Shown here: positions 21,294 to 33,068 of the stretch, one piece after another | How the letters are laid out: every line of letters begins with the position of its first letter | How positions within the stretch are numbered: position 1 is the first letter of the stretch | Assembly: GCA_036867785.1 (NCBI GenBank) | Contig: CP145425.1 | Location: 62,001 to 126,000, forward strand | Reading direction: 5' to 3' | DNA: 64,000 bases | Source of the DNA: Plasmodiophora brassicae | Lineage: Eukaryota > Endomyxa: Phytomyxea > Phytomyxea > Plasmodiophorida | Position numbers and translations under genes: made by a program | The notes under the pieces: generated by a model | Database searches by the model: none | Seen by the model: only the letters and a program-made list of their open reading frames with translations | What the model was told of the DNA's origin: nothing

Positions 21294-21774
21294 GATTAAC
21301 GTCGACCGCTGCAGCGCACGCTTATAGAAACGCGGTGTCCCACCTGGAGACAAGTATTTTGAATGAGGGTCTACAACCGGTTCACGTGTCGGCATGACAC
21401 CACTGTGCGACCGGTCGTTCAGGGTCGTGACGTCAGCCGCCACGAACCGTCTTTGACCACTCTGGCGCTGGGGTCACCACCGGCGATGACGTCATCGTTC
21501 GTTGGCCGCCTCCGTACGCGACTTGACACATGCGTCCCCGGTTCCCAGTGAAGGGACTCCAGTAGGGACCCCCCTAAACGGTAGAAAAATTATCTGGCGT
21601 GAAGAATATACGTCCAACGTTCTGCACACCATTGGGGCTCGACGTTGGCGGCGTGTAGTTCGTACTGGACGGTGGAGAGAAACTGCGTCGCTGGCCACGG
21701 GCTGTGTCTGCACAGTGCAGCTGTGCGAATTGCGTCCGTCGGGGAGGTGGAACGATCGAGGGGGGCGAACAACC
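21294..21774. other. Divergent intergenic region, no gene seen
   Basis: 481 bp between divergent starts of the CAP-protein gene and the YbeY gene. No repeats or conserved frames found. Confidence 0.45.
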
Positions 21775-22467
21775 ATGCCGATCGTGTTGAAGAATTCGCA
21801 GGTCGCCGCCGTCATTGACACGTGGCTGGCGCGGCGGCAGCTGTCGGCCATCCTGGACGCGGTCAGGTGCCCGGACTACGACCTGGCCGTCTGGTTGACG
21901 ACGGACAGGCGGATACGCCTCATGAACAACTCGTTCCGGCGGGTCAACAAACCGACGGACATCCTGTCGTTCCCGACGAACGAACATCTGACGCCCGGCA
22001 CGATACCCGACCCACAACTGAAGGTCGAACCGCGCCACCCCGTTTCCGTCTTGTACCACGTGTCGCTCATGCGGGTTTACATTCGTAGGCGTTAGGCGAT
22101 ATCATCATCAGCGTCCCGTATGTGATACGGCAGGGATTCGACGTCAAACACAGACTGCCAGTATTGTTCACACACGGCGTATGCCATCTGCTAGGTAGGT
22201 TGGGGGCTGGCCATGTCGCTCCCCACAATCAGGCCAGGCACTGAGCGATTCCGTTCAGGGTACGATCACGAGACCGATGACGATTACGACAAGATGAAGG
22301 CGCGCGAAGATGCCATCCTGGAGCGCCTGGCCGAACTGGATCTCGTCGATCGAGAGCGTATCAGGGACGAGCCGATCATCGAATCGCCATCGGACATGTA
22401 TGTCGACCGGGAGAAACTTCGGCACCCGCGCGAGACGGACGATCTCCCCAAGGTCCTCAGCAGTTAG
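21775..22467 (+). CDS. ybeY: YbeY-type endoribonuclease
   Basis: Three exons: 21775..22023, 22089..22194, 22259..22467 (introns 65 and 64 nt), 187 residues. The fold is read from WLTTDRRIRLMNNSFRRVNKPTDILSFP, then LGDIIIS, a helix with hydrophobic core, and the zinc triad HGVCHLLGYDHETDDDY. The second intron cuts the metal motif between HLLG and YDH. YbeY is a single-strand RNase acting in ribosome maturation, bacterial in origin and organellar in eukaryotes. There is no clear transit peptide at this start, so the true start may lie in an unrecognised upstream exon, or the protein may act elsewhere. A ~45-residue acidic tail follows the enzyme domain. Confidence 0.9.
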
Positions 22468-22514
22468 CGTATATAATGTCACATTTGCGTTTAATAAAAG
22501 TAAGCTGACGCTGT

Positions 22515-24564
22515 TCAGTAGCCGTTCTTGCACAGGTGCACGCGGGAGAAGACCCGATCCACGATCGGCTTGGACGTCTGGCGGATGGCAGCAACGACAT
22601 CTGATAAGGGGATCGTGGAGCCCAGATCCCAGATGAGGTGGTATTGATCGTCGATCCACGTTCCAAGCAGAAGCAGCGAACCCTTCGCCGTCATGTTCAC
22701 CGCCATGGCAACGTCCTGGTTGATCCGGTCGAAGTCGATCCCGTACTGGCGGGCCACCTGGTCCGGCGTGTCGGGACGGTACCGGGTACCTGACGTCAAC
22801 CGGAACGCCACAATCGACCAGTCCTCTAGCAACCTGAACAACGCCGCCCTCCCGTCAGCTAGAGTTGCACAGATCCACACGCCCCGGCCCGACTGTTTCG
22901 CACAGGGGCTGCCCGATATCGCAAAGTCGAGGTCGGATGCAATGACAGAAAGCGAATCAAGTGGTGACTGCGACGGTCGTGATGGTTGGCAGGCATCTGT
23001 TCACCGTCAACAGCTGCGATATTCAAGAGCGAACGAACGTCGTACGTTGAAGAGAGGACGCGATGGCGGAAACATCCAGACTGCCGGCGATAAACGCCAG
23101 GGACACTCGGGGAGGGCCTTGCCAGACATCAGGGGCGCCCACATGGTACCGTCGGTTGCCACTCAGGTGGACCTCTCGGAACGTGGACCGCTCAAAGTCG
23201 AACCACAAGAACCCTGTTGCAATCGGTTAGGGAGATCTCCCGCGCAGACTCTACGAACGAGGACGGGCCACCTTTCATTCGGGCAACGTTACTGGGCATC
23301 TGGTGATGAAGCCAGTCCTGGAATGCCGCAAGACGAAGCGGGTCGTTCGATTCGAACACGAAGCTCTGCATGTTGTCGTCGGCGGTCGGATTCCTTGTAG
23401 GGACTTGTCCGGCGGGAACGCGATCCGTCCTGCGAAGTGCACCGCCGGCTGACGACATGGCCAGGGGACGCTGCGCCAGCCGCCCTGACTCATGCGCGAC
23501 AACCTGACCTGTCAGCGATCCCTAGTTAGCGTGGACGAACGGTCATGATCAGACGCACAGGTGGATACCTGATGGGTTCACATCGCGTTCGATATCGAGA
23601 AGATCGTGAAGTGGAACGTTGCCGAATGTCGCGCGCAACGTTCGCACACCAGGAACCATCTCGCGGACGTATCGTTCGACAGCGCTCGCCCTACAATGCT
23701 ATGGCGTTATCGCCAGTCGATAAGCGTGAATGATGCACCCAACTGGTCGTCGTCGAGTAGGTCCGTCTTGTTAAGGACGACAACGTCTGCGGCTAGCAGT
23801 TGACGTTCTTGGGTCCAGGACCGCGTTGCAGACGAACCCGACGATAATCGCTCTGACAGGACATCCGAATCGACAACGGTGACCACTGTAAGGTGGCTCA
23901 GGGTGGACGCCCCCCTTCAGGCCCGGGTCGGAACGTACCGCAGTCAAGGCGGCACCTGGTCATCGGGCCGTACCTGCGTTCCAGTCGAGCAATAATGTGG
24001 ACAGGGTCAGTGACGCCACTGCCTCCCGTGCGACACGTTCAGATGGGTTTGCATCGGCGAGCTGTGGCAATGCTTGTACCTGGTCTCGATGATGATGGCA
24101 TCTGGAGGCACGTGCTCGCAGTCGTCGGACGACTTCAAGATATGCCCGACAACTTCCTCGAACTTCCGCTCCACGTCGCCCACACAGCACATGCCTGTCG
24201 CTCGGCGGGTGACTCTTCAGGTACGACCCGCAGTCGCTACGTGGCGTACATCCATTCGATAGCTCAACGATGGTCGTGTCCGGGATGGGCATCGATGACG
24301 ACCGAATCGACGCAGCATCGACGTTGAGGGCGGCAAAGTCGTTCACGATGGCAACGATCCGCAGGTTCCTCTTGTTCCGCAGCACATGCTTCACCAGCGT
24401 CGTCTGAAACGCCCTCATTCACCGCACACGACACAGCCGGACGGGTCAACAGTCGAACCTTGCCGCCGCCGAGTTCACCCTGTGTGGGACGACGCGGCGT
24501 TAGTCGACAACGACCACGGGCGACAGTACGGGACGCCGACCGTGATCAGCGTGACCGGGCACAT
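22515..24564 (-). CDS. CobW/COG0523-family GTPase with C-terminal extension
   Basis: Exons 24564..24541, 24479..24459, 24403..24250, 24194..24080, 24018..23939, 23885..23744, 23690..23569, 23508..23272, 23213..23046, 22996..22515. Exon 2 is only 21 nt and encodes exactly the P-loop GELGGGK; exon 3 continues TTLVKHVL. Then come IVNDF (switch), SNGCMCCVGDVERKFEE (the metal-binding CxCC), IIIETSGV, VVVLNKTDLLD, and the C-terminal CobW domain (SFVFES; HLSGNRRYHVG). COG0523 proteins are metal chaperones, typically Zn or Co. The family domain could simply stop at 23023 (361 residues). I prefer a last 49-nt intron (23045..22997) joining ~155 further residues, because that downstream block is protein-like yet has no start codon of its own; with it the protein is 514 residues. 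The start could be 24645 instead. Confidence 0.8.
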
Positions 24565-24785
24565 GGGCTTCTTCCTGGAGTCGGCAAAGATGACCGTGTT
24601 CTCGAACCGATTGAACAGGTTGACGGACGCGCACTCGAGATCCATGGGGGCGTTGGCCGCAAACGCGCCCCCCTCCGGCGACGTGCGCAACTGCAAACGG
24701 GTCGACTGGCGCACGCGTTACACGCGCGTGCGTGGGCGCAGTCGACAGTCGTCCCGATTGCAGCGCGCGGCGCGGAAATCCGGAC

Positions 24786-25258
24786 ATGATCATGACCAGC
24801 AAGGTGCACTTTGAGGTGTTCGGTAAAGTTCAGGGTCGGTGTCGTGGCGACTATGCGTGTGATTGGTGCCGGCGTTGCTGACGGCTAGGCCATGCGGCCA
24901 GGCGTGTTCTTCCGTCGCGACACGCAGGCCGCAGCGAAACGGTTGGCACTTGAATGCGTGTTTGGTGCATGCCGACCCGGGTCCTTGATTGTCGGTGATG
25001 GGCAGGCTGGGCGTGACCGGATGGGTTCGTAACACGCCGGACGGCACCGTCGAGGGGGAGGCCTTCGGTGATGCCGCGTCCGTTGACCAATTGTCTGTTT
25101 CGCGTGATTTCCCGTTGATATGGGTTCCCCTAACGACTCGCGTTAGCAAGAAGTGGGTGTCGACGGAAGGTTCCAAGAAATCCAGGATTGACCGCTGCGA
25201 ATTCTCCGACAACATTGTCGACGGAACCCATTCGGCATCGTTCGACGTTGTCCGCTAG
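24786..25258 (+). CDS. Acylphosphatase
   Basis: Three exons: 24786..24834, 24902..24941, 25006..25258 (introns 67 and 64 nt), 113 residues, normal for the family. The splices assemble the signature KVQGVFFRRDTQAAAKRLG, whose phosphate-binding Arg is in GVFFR, then GWVRNTPDGTVEGEA with the catalytic Asn. The last strand SFDVVR closes the fold. It hydrolyses the carboxyl-phosphate bond of acyl phosphates such as 1,3-bisphosphoglycerate. The C-terminal half is more divergent than usual and slightly longer. Divergent from the CobW gene. Confidence 0.9.
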
Positions 25259-25496
25259 GCTTTGCGACACATCATCGTTCGTGCGCTTCATACACGTTTC
25301 CGGGGCACATGCCCGAGTGGATAACAGAGCAATGCCCAGGTTGGATGTTTCGTTATACGCGACCAGCGACGTACCCCACCGTCGCGAACTGCAGCGTGCC
25401 CGGTGACTGGTGAGCGTCGGGCCGGACGACTGCGGGACCGGGGGCAGTTTATTTCGGGAGCGTCGCGTTGGGGAGATCGTCGTCGATGGGGTCGTG

Positions 25497-28400
25497 ATGG
25501 GCGAGCGCCCGGAGGACGATGGCGACGGCGGCGGCATCCCCGACCTCGGCGGGTACGTCGACGAGGTCGACCTGGATCCGCGCCTGCGCGACCTCGATGT
25601 CGACGCGATCGCCGACGAAGACGCGCTGATCCCGTATCTCCCGGATCTCGACGCCGAATTCTCGGCGGCCTTCTCCTTTCGATCCGGTGAGCGTCGTTGT
25701 CGTCCGCCCTACTGTGTCGTTGCCGATTTGCCAACGCTGTTACGCAGAATCCCGTCGTCTTGCACGACCGAAATCCCTGGATCCGATTTCGCTGAAGAAC
25801 GCGGCGCTCGCCAGGCATCGGTACGCGGCCCAGACGGATGCGGAGGACCGCGCCCAGCTTGTCGATGCGATCCGGCTTGGGTTGGCGGCGTTCTCGCCCT
25901 GGATCAACGTCCAGCTCAAGGATGGGTCGGGGAACCATCGATCTGTTCGCCCTGAGCAGGTCCACAAGGAACTCACCCGCATTGCCGAACAGTGCCATGT
26001 GGGTCGCTGTCGCCCTGCGTTGCGATTCATTGGTGTAACGGTGCCGTTAGGCATTGCTTGCACGGGAGGCAACGCTGCTGAAGTTCGTGTACCGCAATGG
26101 TACCAGTGCGATCTGTCGGCATCGGGAGTTCGCTCGACGAGCGTTCTTCGTTGTCTGGCGTCTCAAGAGCTCGGCATGTGTTCTGTCGTATAGCATGGCG
26201 TGCCACCTGTATCGGTCCCATGCGCTGAAGGTTAGCAGCTGTCTGGCGTAATGTGACTTGTCGACAGCTGACCATGGAGGCAGCGTGCCTGGCGGTCGTG
26301 GTGTGCGGCAAGATCCTTCACCGAAGATCGACGCCTTCTCGACGAATATGCGTTCGCTATGCACTCCCGACGTATACGAAGGGATGCGAAACTGTTACTT
26401 CAACGCTGGCGATTGACTTTACGACTTCACAAGTTGCATTCGTCGACCAGGTAATCGTGACGCTACAATGACTGCCTGATGTCGCTGAATCGCGATTTCA
26501 GGCGCACCCGAGTCCTGTCCCGTTGCCTCCGACAATGGGCACGGGCCCTGTCATTTCGACAATCCCGCAAGCTGATGTCCCGGGCAACCGCCGATTTCGA
26601 CGAAAGCAAGCGGGCTCTTGACGAGGCACGCGCTGTTATCGCTATGGAACGCCAACGTCAAATGCGGGCCCGTGTTCGGTCGGCGTTCAACACCTGGATG
26701 TCTCGGGCTCGTCGGTCGAAATGTCTGCAGGCGTTCCGGGAGCGGCGTGATCGTCGGTACAAATCGTTGGCCCTTTGGAAGTCAGTCCTTCGGTTTCCCG
26801 CGCGTGCTCTTGAACGTGCTCATGAACACTGTGTGCAGATGGGCGTTCGTTACGTCCGCGTTATCAGCCGGTGTTAAGCAGAAGCGAATTTTGCATTGCG
26901 CCGACTGTGGGTCAGTCATGAGGCAGTTCTGGTATGAGGACGACACGAATACTGGCGCCGCTGTCTCTTCGCATCAAGAACCTTCCGAGGACCTGCTGAA
27001 GCGTTTGCAGGACACTGAAGCTCGGGAAGCGGAAGCCAGGGAGAACGTTCGACGATTAGAGCGCACTGTTGCTATGCTGAGGGATCAGCGCGACAGCCAG
27101 GCGCCCGCGAGGCGCCCGTCATTGACGTCTTGTGAAACGCAGACGGACTTCGGCGAGCAACCCCAGGCGAGCGCTTCCGACTCGGAAGAAGTCGCCGAGC
27201 TCCGTCTGTCCCTAGAGCGCGCCGTTAACGTTTGTAACCGCCTCAAGAAGATCGTTATACAGCTGTCGTCTCCGACGATCCATCAGAGGTCGCAATCAGC
27301 GGCGCAATGCTGGGACCCGTTACCGCCGACGCATCCTTCTCGACATTCCGAACCCATGATCTGTCATCCTGACGGGCAACCACAGGCCGAGAGAGCCGTG
27401 AACCGGTTTCGCCGCCTTGCTTCTCTCATCGTTCGCGTGTTTCCCTCAATTGGATTCGATGATTCGCTTTTGGATTCGGAGGAATCGCAGGAAGCTTTCT
27501 GCCACACCGTCGATGACCTGTTCAAGTCGTTTGGTGTCCGCAACGCCATGGTGACCTCGAATGAACCGCTCCTGTCCAGTGTCCCCGTTCGGGCGTTGTC
27601 CATCTCGGGCCTTCCCGCATTATCCGACGATGCCAAATTCTCCCGAAACGAGAACAGTGGCTCGCTCCCACCGTCTGGTCCGTCGTTCGCTCGGATGGCG
27701 TCGTCGGATCATTCTGTCGCATCGAGCGGATCTTCTTCCAGCTCGCCTGGTCACTCCGACTCGCGTACTGCGACCGCGCCGGTCTGTCGCTCACTGTCTC
27801 GGTCCTCTCTTGGCGCTTCGTCTACGGAATTTGCTCAGACGTCCCCTGGAAAGGAAGCTGGGACTGCCGCTTCACATCCCGCCAGTGATGAAGCTCATCC
27901 ATCGGAAGACAAATCTGTTGCAGCGTATCCGTCTGCCGTTGAAGTTGAACCTACAGACCTGGTCGTCGTTAACCCCTCGGAACAAGCGAACAAGGTTATC
28001 GATCCGGGCCCTGCTTTGTCGGATGACGCGCCGGCCCCATTGCTGGCTCCGCCTACATCGAGTAGCCAACCGGTCTTGTCCTTATCTGGCGGCAACGATT
28101 TGGGTCAGCACACTTCGCTACCGAGTGAATCCGTTGGCGACATCGTCCCAGGACATTCAAGCACATCCGAACCTGTCTCGTTGCAGAATCTCTTAGAGGA
28201 ACCGTCGCTGTCGTCACGACGTGTTTCCGCAAACGTTGACATACCCTCTGTCTGGGGCACCGATGTGGTTCTAGCTCCATCAACCGAAACGTGGGACATG
28301 CCTGCGGCTACCGAGCCAATTGGATTATTTCAGAGCCCCAACGATTACCAACAGTGTGCTCCTGTGGTCGTTGAACCTTCACAAGACAACGGCGCAAATG

Positions 28401-30694
28401 TCCTTGCCGCGCCTGCGGAGCCTGCTCTGCCAAGAACCGTTTCGGCATCGTCGCCTGAATCAATTACATCACCTGCGATAACTCCTCATAATCACATAGA
28501 TGGGGATAGACATGCTGCGATCGACAACAACGAGAAGATGTCGGGTGGCAAGCCTACCGGTCCAGGTCCCTTTCTGTCGAAGGGTTCGCCTGACCCTGCT
28601 TCCTATAACGAGCCCATGAAGTCATCACAGGACCCTGCAAGTGTTGACCAGCGTGATCCGGTCCCGAATGAACTCAGTCAGGCCAGCGCGTCAAGTTGTC
28701 CAAGTGTGCCTGTTATACCTGCGTTACCAGGGTCTCTGCCGGATTGTGTCACTGAGTCTCGCTTCGCACGCCCTAAAGATGATGATCGAACTGGCCGACC
28801 TACTTCGAACGACGTCGAGGCAGCATTGGGCGCCACTGTCACTGCACGAGAACCAGATTTCAGTCAGGTCACCGCGTCAGGTCGTCCAATTTTACCTGTT
28901 ATACCTGCGTTGCCAAGACCTCTGCCAGAACGTGTCACTGAGCCTCGCTTCGTACGCCCTAAAGATGACGATCGAACTGGCCAACCGACTTCGAAGGACG
29001 CCGAGGCAGCATTGGGTGCCACTGACACTGCACGAGAACCAGAACTCAGTCAGGGCAGCGCGTCATGTCGTCCAAGTTTGCCTGTTATAGCTGCGTTGTC
29101 AAAGCCTCTGCCGGAGCGTGCCACTGAATCTAGTTTCGCGCGCCCTAAAGATGACGATCGAGCTGGCCAACCGACTTCGAGCGACGCCGACGCAGCATTG
29201 GGCGCCACTGTCACTGTACGAGAAGCAGACGTGATTGATTCGTCACGAACCCAGTGTACTGAGCCACGGCAGTCGACCTCGGACGATCTGCCTGACCAAA
29301 CATCGACAATCGGTCGCCATCCTTCTCCAGGCGTTTTGTCTGTATATGATTCAGAAGCGCCAACAAACGTGCCGCAGGGTTCATCGCCAGAACGGCTTAG
29401 GGGAGCGACGTCCAATCGAGATGCTGTTGACCCATCCGGGCCTCCATTGGCGACCACGACATACCCTTCAGCGTCTTCGCGTGTATCGTCCTGTGAATTC
29501 GACGCCGCGTCGTCGATGGCGCTGGTATATTCCAGCTTTCAGGCAACTGCGGGTGGAACAGGCCGCGTTAGCCGTTCTGCGCTCAAGGCTGCTCTTGGGC
29601 AGATCATCGGCAACCCATTATCCTCTGCCGACCTCTCGTCCTGGTGTCGCGTCCTTCTGCCTCTGGCCGACGACAATGCGAACCGGGTCAATTGGCAACC
29701 CCTGTTCAGTGTTCCCACACAGGCTTTTGTGGCCCGCCGTGCCCTTCTCGACATCGTATCTGATCTGCGTCTGTCGGCTCTCCGTCTCCGGTGCCTTCGC
29801 CGTGCAATGACGGTCTGGAGGCGCTCCTTTCTGCGCCGTTGCCGTCTCGCGGATGCTGCCAACTCGGTTGAGCGTCGCACCGAATCAAGGCTGCTGTCGA
29901 CAGCGTTCTCCACATGGCGCTCGCGATGCCGACGAATCACCAAGGCGCAGCAGACCCTTCTCCGCGTGTTCTCCTCCGTCTCTCGTCGTCGTATGTCCAG
30001 TGCGTGGCATCGATGGCGTCGTTCATGCGAACCGACGATCGAACCTGCAACCGTTCCCGCAGAACGCGCCGTCCCTGCCCGGACGGTCAACCGTCTGTAC
30101 CTCCATCTGTACTGGCTCGGCTGGCGCCTAGCGTTCTGTCTCCGGCGCTCCAGGGCCGACGACGATCGTCCGGTCGTTGTGGCGTTCTCCGCTCATCGGC
30201 AACAGCGTGCGGCATACTTCTTCAGATGGCGATGCGCTGCTCTCGTCCGCTGGCTTGGCGAGGCCCAAATGCTGGAGCGCATCCAGTCATCGACGTATGC
30301 CAGACGGTTGGCGTTGACGTCGATGAAGAGTGCCGTGCGTCTGCACGACGTCATCGATCTGCAGTCCAGGACGAGTGCTCGTCGTCGGTTCTTCGCTGCG
30401 TGGTACCACCATTGGCACATCGTCCGCCTGCGACGATTGCCTCTCGTCCGACTCGTCGACCACGCTCGCATTCATCGCCTGCGCCGCGCATGGAGCATAT
30501 GGGCACGACGTCCTATCCCGGCGGCCGCCGCTGAGGCGCCCGCCGACGACGACGGCGCCGCTGCGGCTCTGGACCAGGTCCTGGTCGAGGTTCGAGCTCT
30601 GAGGCGACGAGTCCTGCTGAGGCGGGCGATGACGGCGACCCGGGAGGTCGACCCTGCTGGCGTGTTCGCACGCGACCTGCTGTCGCCATGTTGA
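25497..30694 (+). CDS. Giant SFI1-like centrin-binding-repeat protein
   Basis: Six exons: 25497..25686, 25748..25998, 26051..26230, 26284..26450, 26502..~26832, ~26882..30694; about 1,640 residues. The exon 5/6 junction is uncertain: several donor/acceptor pairs between 26831 and 26926 keep the frame. Short W-centred helical repeats typical of SFI1 occur near both ends: RAWRSWCAARS, LLQRWRLTLR, RCLRQWARALS, SAFNTWMSRAR, KSLALWKSVLR, then RAMTVWRRSFLR, TAFSTWRSRCR, SAWHRWRRS and RAWSIWARRP. The correctly spliced fourth exon begins exactly at one repeat. Between the two repeat blocks lie a coiled coil (~residues 470-560) and ~800 low-complexity Ser/Pro-rich residues including a perfect-period tandem repeat. 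SFI1 proteins bind centrin and organise spindle poles or basal bodies. Confidence 0.75.
28662..29219 (+). repeat. Three 186-bp coding tandem repeats (62 residues each)
   Basis: Inside the SFI1-like gene, the block containing RPKDDDRTG and AALGAT recurs three times at a period of exactly 186 bp (the GTGTCACTGA-type landmark falls at 28746, 28932 and 29118). The repeats are in frame and diverged by roughly 15-25%. The repeat unit is a Pro/Ser/Ala-rich linker of unknown function; expected to vary in number between strains. Confidence 0.9.
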
Positions 30695-30725
30695 TTCTGT
30701 AAAGTTTATGTACTGCCGTCCACCG

Positions 30726-32089
30726 TCATGACGCGGGCGCCGGCGCTGTTCGGCACCGCATCTGCGCCAGGCCATCGTCGCCGACGTTCCACACGCAGAC
30801 GAACGCGTTAGCGCACCCGGAATATATCTGGTCGGGCCTGGGGGTAAGGGCACGCATCACGTTCAGATTCGCATTCGGTCGCCGCGTGACGCTGTGCCGG
30901 CCCGACCGCGTCATGTCGGCCGCAATGCAGGTGGAGTACGACGCATCTGGGATCGTCTGGGTCTGGGCTGCGCCAGCTCCATCGTCGAGGTTCCAGATCC
31001 GCAACGTGCTATCTGCAAGGCGGTCCCGCGTCGTCGTCAGCACCTGCGAGGGTCACATCCAGAAAGACCGCCCTATAGACCTTTGCCTGTGGAAACGGCT
31101 CTGCTCAAACGACCGTTAGACATATTCACGCGCGTGTGCCGGCGCCCTGGTCGTGATGGCCGACCTCGGTACTGTCCCGGGAAGGAACGCGCACGAGCGG
31201 ACGGACTGCTCGTGGCCGGTGAACGTCGCCAGCAGCGACATCTTGCGAAGGTCCCACAAGCGCAGGACGCAGGCGTCCTTGTTGAACCCGTTGTATCCGG
31301 TGATGGCCTGGTAGCCGTTCCTCGAGACGTCGCAGCACAGCTGACAGTGCGTTCCGTTCAGCGGGGAGGGCCACACACACACACACGCGCCCATCGATGA
31401 AGAGGAACCCACCGCGAAGTCGGTCCCGCCGGGGAACTTCTGCGCCAGCTTCCCTGTTCGCGAATCCCACACGCGCACGAGGAGATCCTCGCTGCACTGC
31501 AGGACGCTGGCCGAATCCGGGATCCATTTCACGGCCGTGACGACGTTCAGCTCGGTCTCGTTCGTCGTCAGGCGCCGGCAGGTCGCCAGGTCCCAGAACG
31601 ACACGTTGTAGTCGCGTGCACCGCTGCAGACGAACGTTTGCTCCGGGTTAATCGTCAGCCCGGTCACCGGTAATCGATGGGCGTCTGCCACGGTTGAGAC
31701 CGCGTCCGCCTGCCCCGCCCTCCAGACGCGTATCGACCTGTCTCTGGAGCAGGAGATCGCCCTTCTCAGTTGGTTGGCGTACAGCACCTGCAAAGGGGCG
31801 CAACGTTAAGGGACCCGTGCCCAGCGATCAACGCGCGAGCCGTTACCTTGCTGACGGAAGATGTGTGGCCCTTCCAGCGATCCAGGAGACGGTCCTCGGC
31901 CCAGTTAAACCTGGCGATCGTGGCGTCGTTGGATGCGGACAGGAACACGTCCGGGTCCTCGGTGGCGCACACGTCGACAACGATGTCGTCGTGGACCTGC
32001 GTCCCACATTGCGCGGTGGCGGGCGGTCCCGGCGGCGTCCCCTGCCGCTCCCTGTACTGCCCACGCTTGGAGCAGCATGTATTGCCCAT
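30726..32089 (-). CDS. WDR31: WDR31-like WD40-repeat protein
   Basis: Exons 32089..31847, 31787..31413, 31340 to 31122 or 31173, and 31043..30726. Seven WD-type blades fill the protein: FLSASNDATIARFNW, RAISCSRDRSIRVW, FVCSGARDYNVSFWDL, VLQCSEDLLVRVWDSRTG, LRLWDLRKMSL and STLRIWNLDDG. Blade order and the NWxxxxxLDRWKGHTSSVSKV context fit WDR31. The N-terminus MGNTCCSK is a clear N-myristoylation plus palmitoylation signal. WDR31 works in ciliary assembly in animals. The third intron is ambiguous: donor GTCTAA (79 nt) or GTACCG (129 nt), giving 384 or 367 residues. The second intron (31412..31341, 72 nt) contains a CA microsatellite, is stop-free and a multiple of three. Confidence 0.8.
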
Positions 32090-32202
32090 TGGTAACCGAC
32101 GACGACGACTAACCTCACCGGGTCGACGGGGGGCGTACCTGTCGATCTGCTCGTTCAGGGACGACCTGTGGCGACTCCACATTGTGCTGCCGCGCCCAGC
32201 GT

Positions 32203-32679
32203 TTATTCGGGGTCTTTGCTTAGATAGGAGAGGATCCGTGCTTCAATGGCGTGCTTATCGTTGTCCTTGATCAACGGCCGAATCGTTGCCGCCTGCAGTT
32301 TGCCGATAAAGTTCTCATTGACCGCGCCGTTGAACGTTCCCCGCTGGGTAATGCCGATCGTGTTGCCTCCGTTTGTAAGCTTGCCCGCAAAGGTGCACCC
32401 GGTTAGACGACCGTGCAGGATCTTTCCGTTGAGGATAAGTGCATTGGCGATGCTTCCGCTGTAGAACGTCCCTTTGAGGACGCCGTTGTTGATCTGCATC
32501 GTGATGGTTTCCCTAGCAGGCCCAGGCGGGCACGGATCAGTAAAGTACGTATCGTTGCCGCCGTTACTGATCTGGCCGGCGAATGTCCCGTCGACGTGGA
32601 CGTTCACGATGGTGCCCGTAAAGAGACCATCACGATCGACGGTTCCATTCAGGACACAGTTGCTGATTGTGTCCGGCAT
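32203..32679 (-). CDS. Small protein with Gly/Asn strand repeats (possible beta-solenoid)
   Basis: Single exon, 158 residues. The sequence is dominated by short strands with the pattern GTFxGxIxNG: LNGTVDRDGLFTGTI, DGTFAGQISNGGN, KGTFYSGSIAN, TFAGKLTNGGN, RGTFNGAVNENF. Spacing of ~20 residues suggests a small beta-solenoid comparable to bactofilin-like or MORN-like repeats, but I recognise no family. A short basic helix ends the protein. No signal peptide at this ATG. Function unknown. Confidence 0.5.
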   Translation of the reverse strand: MPDTISNCVLNGTVDRDGLFTGTIVNVHVDGTFAGQISNGGNDTYFTDPCPPGPARETITMQINNGVLKGTFYSGSIANALILNGKILHGRLTGCTFAGKLTNGGNTIGITQRGTFNGAVNENFIGKLQAATIRPLIKDNDKHAIEARILSYLSKDPE

Positions 32680-33068
32680 GTTGCTGTTCTTCGCGAAGCG
32701 CCAATACCAGGTGCCGTCGCCCGGTCGTTATTGCAATGACACGAACATTGGCACGCGCTCACACCGAAGGACTGTTCTCCAGCTGGCCACCAGGTGGACT
32801 TGACACAATAGCCGATGGCACGCGCTATGTACGACCATACCGAACTCGATGCCAGGATACACACCCGGACAGCCAAGTTACGGGAGCCTCGCTGGGCGTT
32901 CCACTGGAGCGCGTCGGGCGACCGTCCTGTCCGATAATAGACAACAAGGCGCGAGCGAGCATGGGGATCCATCTGTCACTGTAGTGATACTGTCTGCCTA
33001 ATCAGGGTGGGTGTGTGTGTGTGTGTGGGGGTAGCGGTCGGCGACAATCCAGACGCGTGTGACGGCTA
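32680..33068. other. Intergenic with GT microsatellite
   Basis: 389 bp. A (GT)n run with (GTGTGTGTGTGTGTGGGG) sits at ~33007-33025 just downstream of the next minus-strand gene. No gene seen. Confidence 0.5.

Noticed and set aside
24790-25215. 141-codon minus-strand ORF
   Set aside because: Overlaps the acylphosphatase exons, which carry clear catalytic motifs on the other strand.
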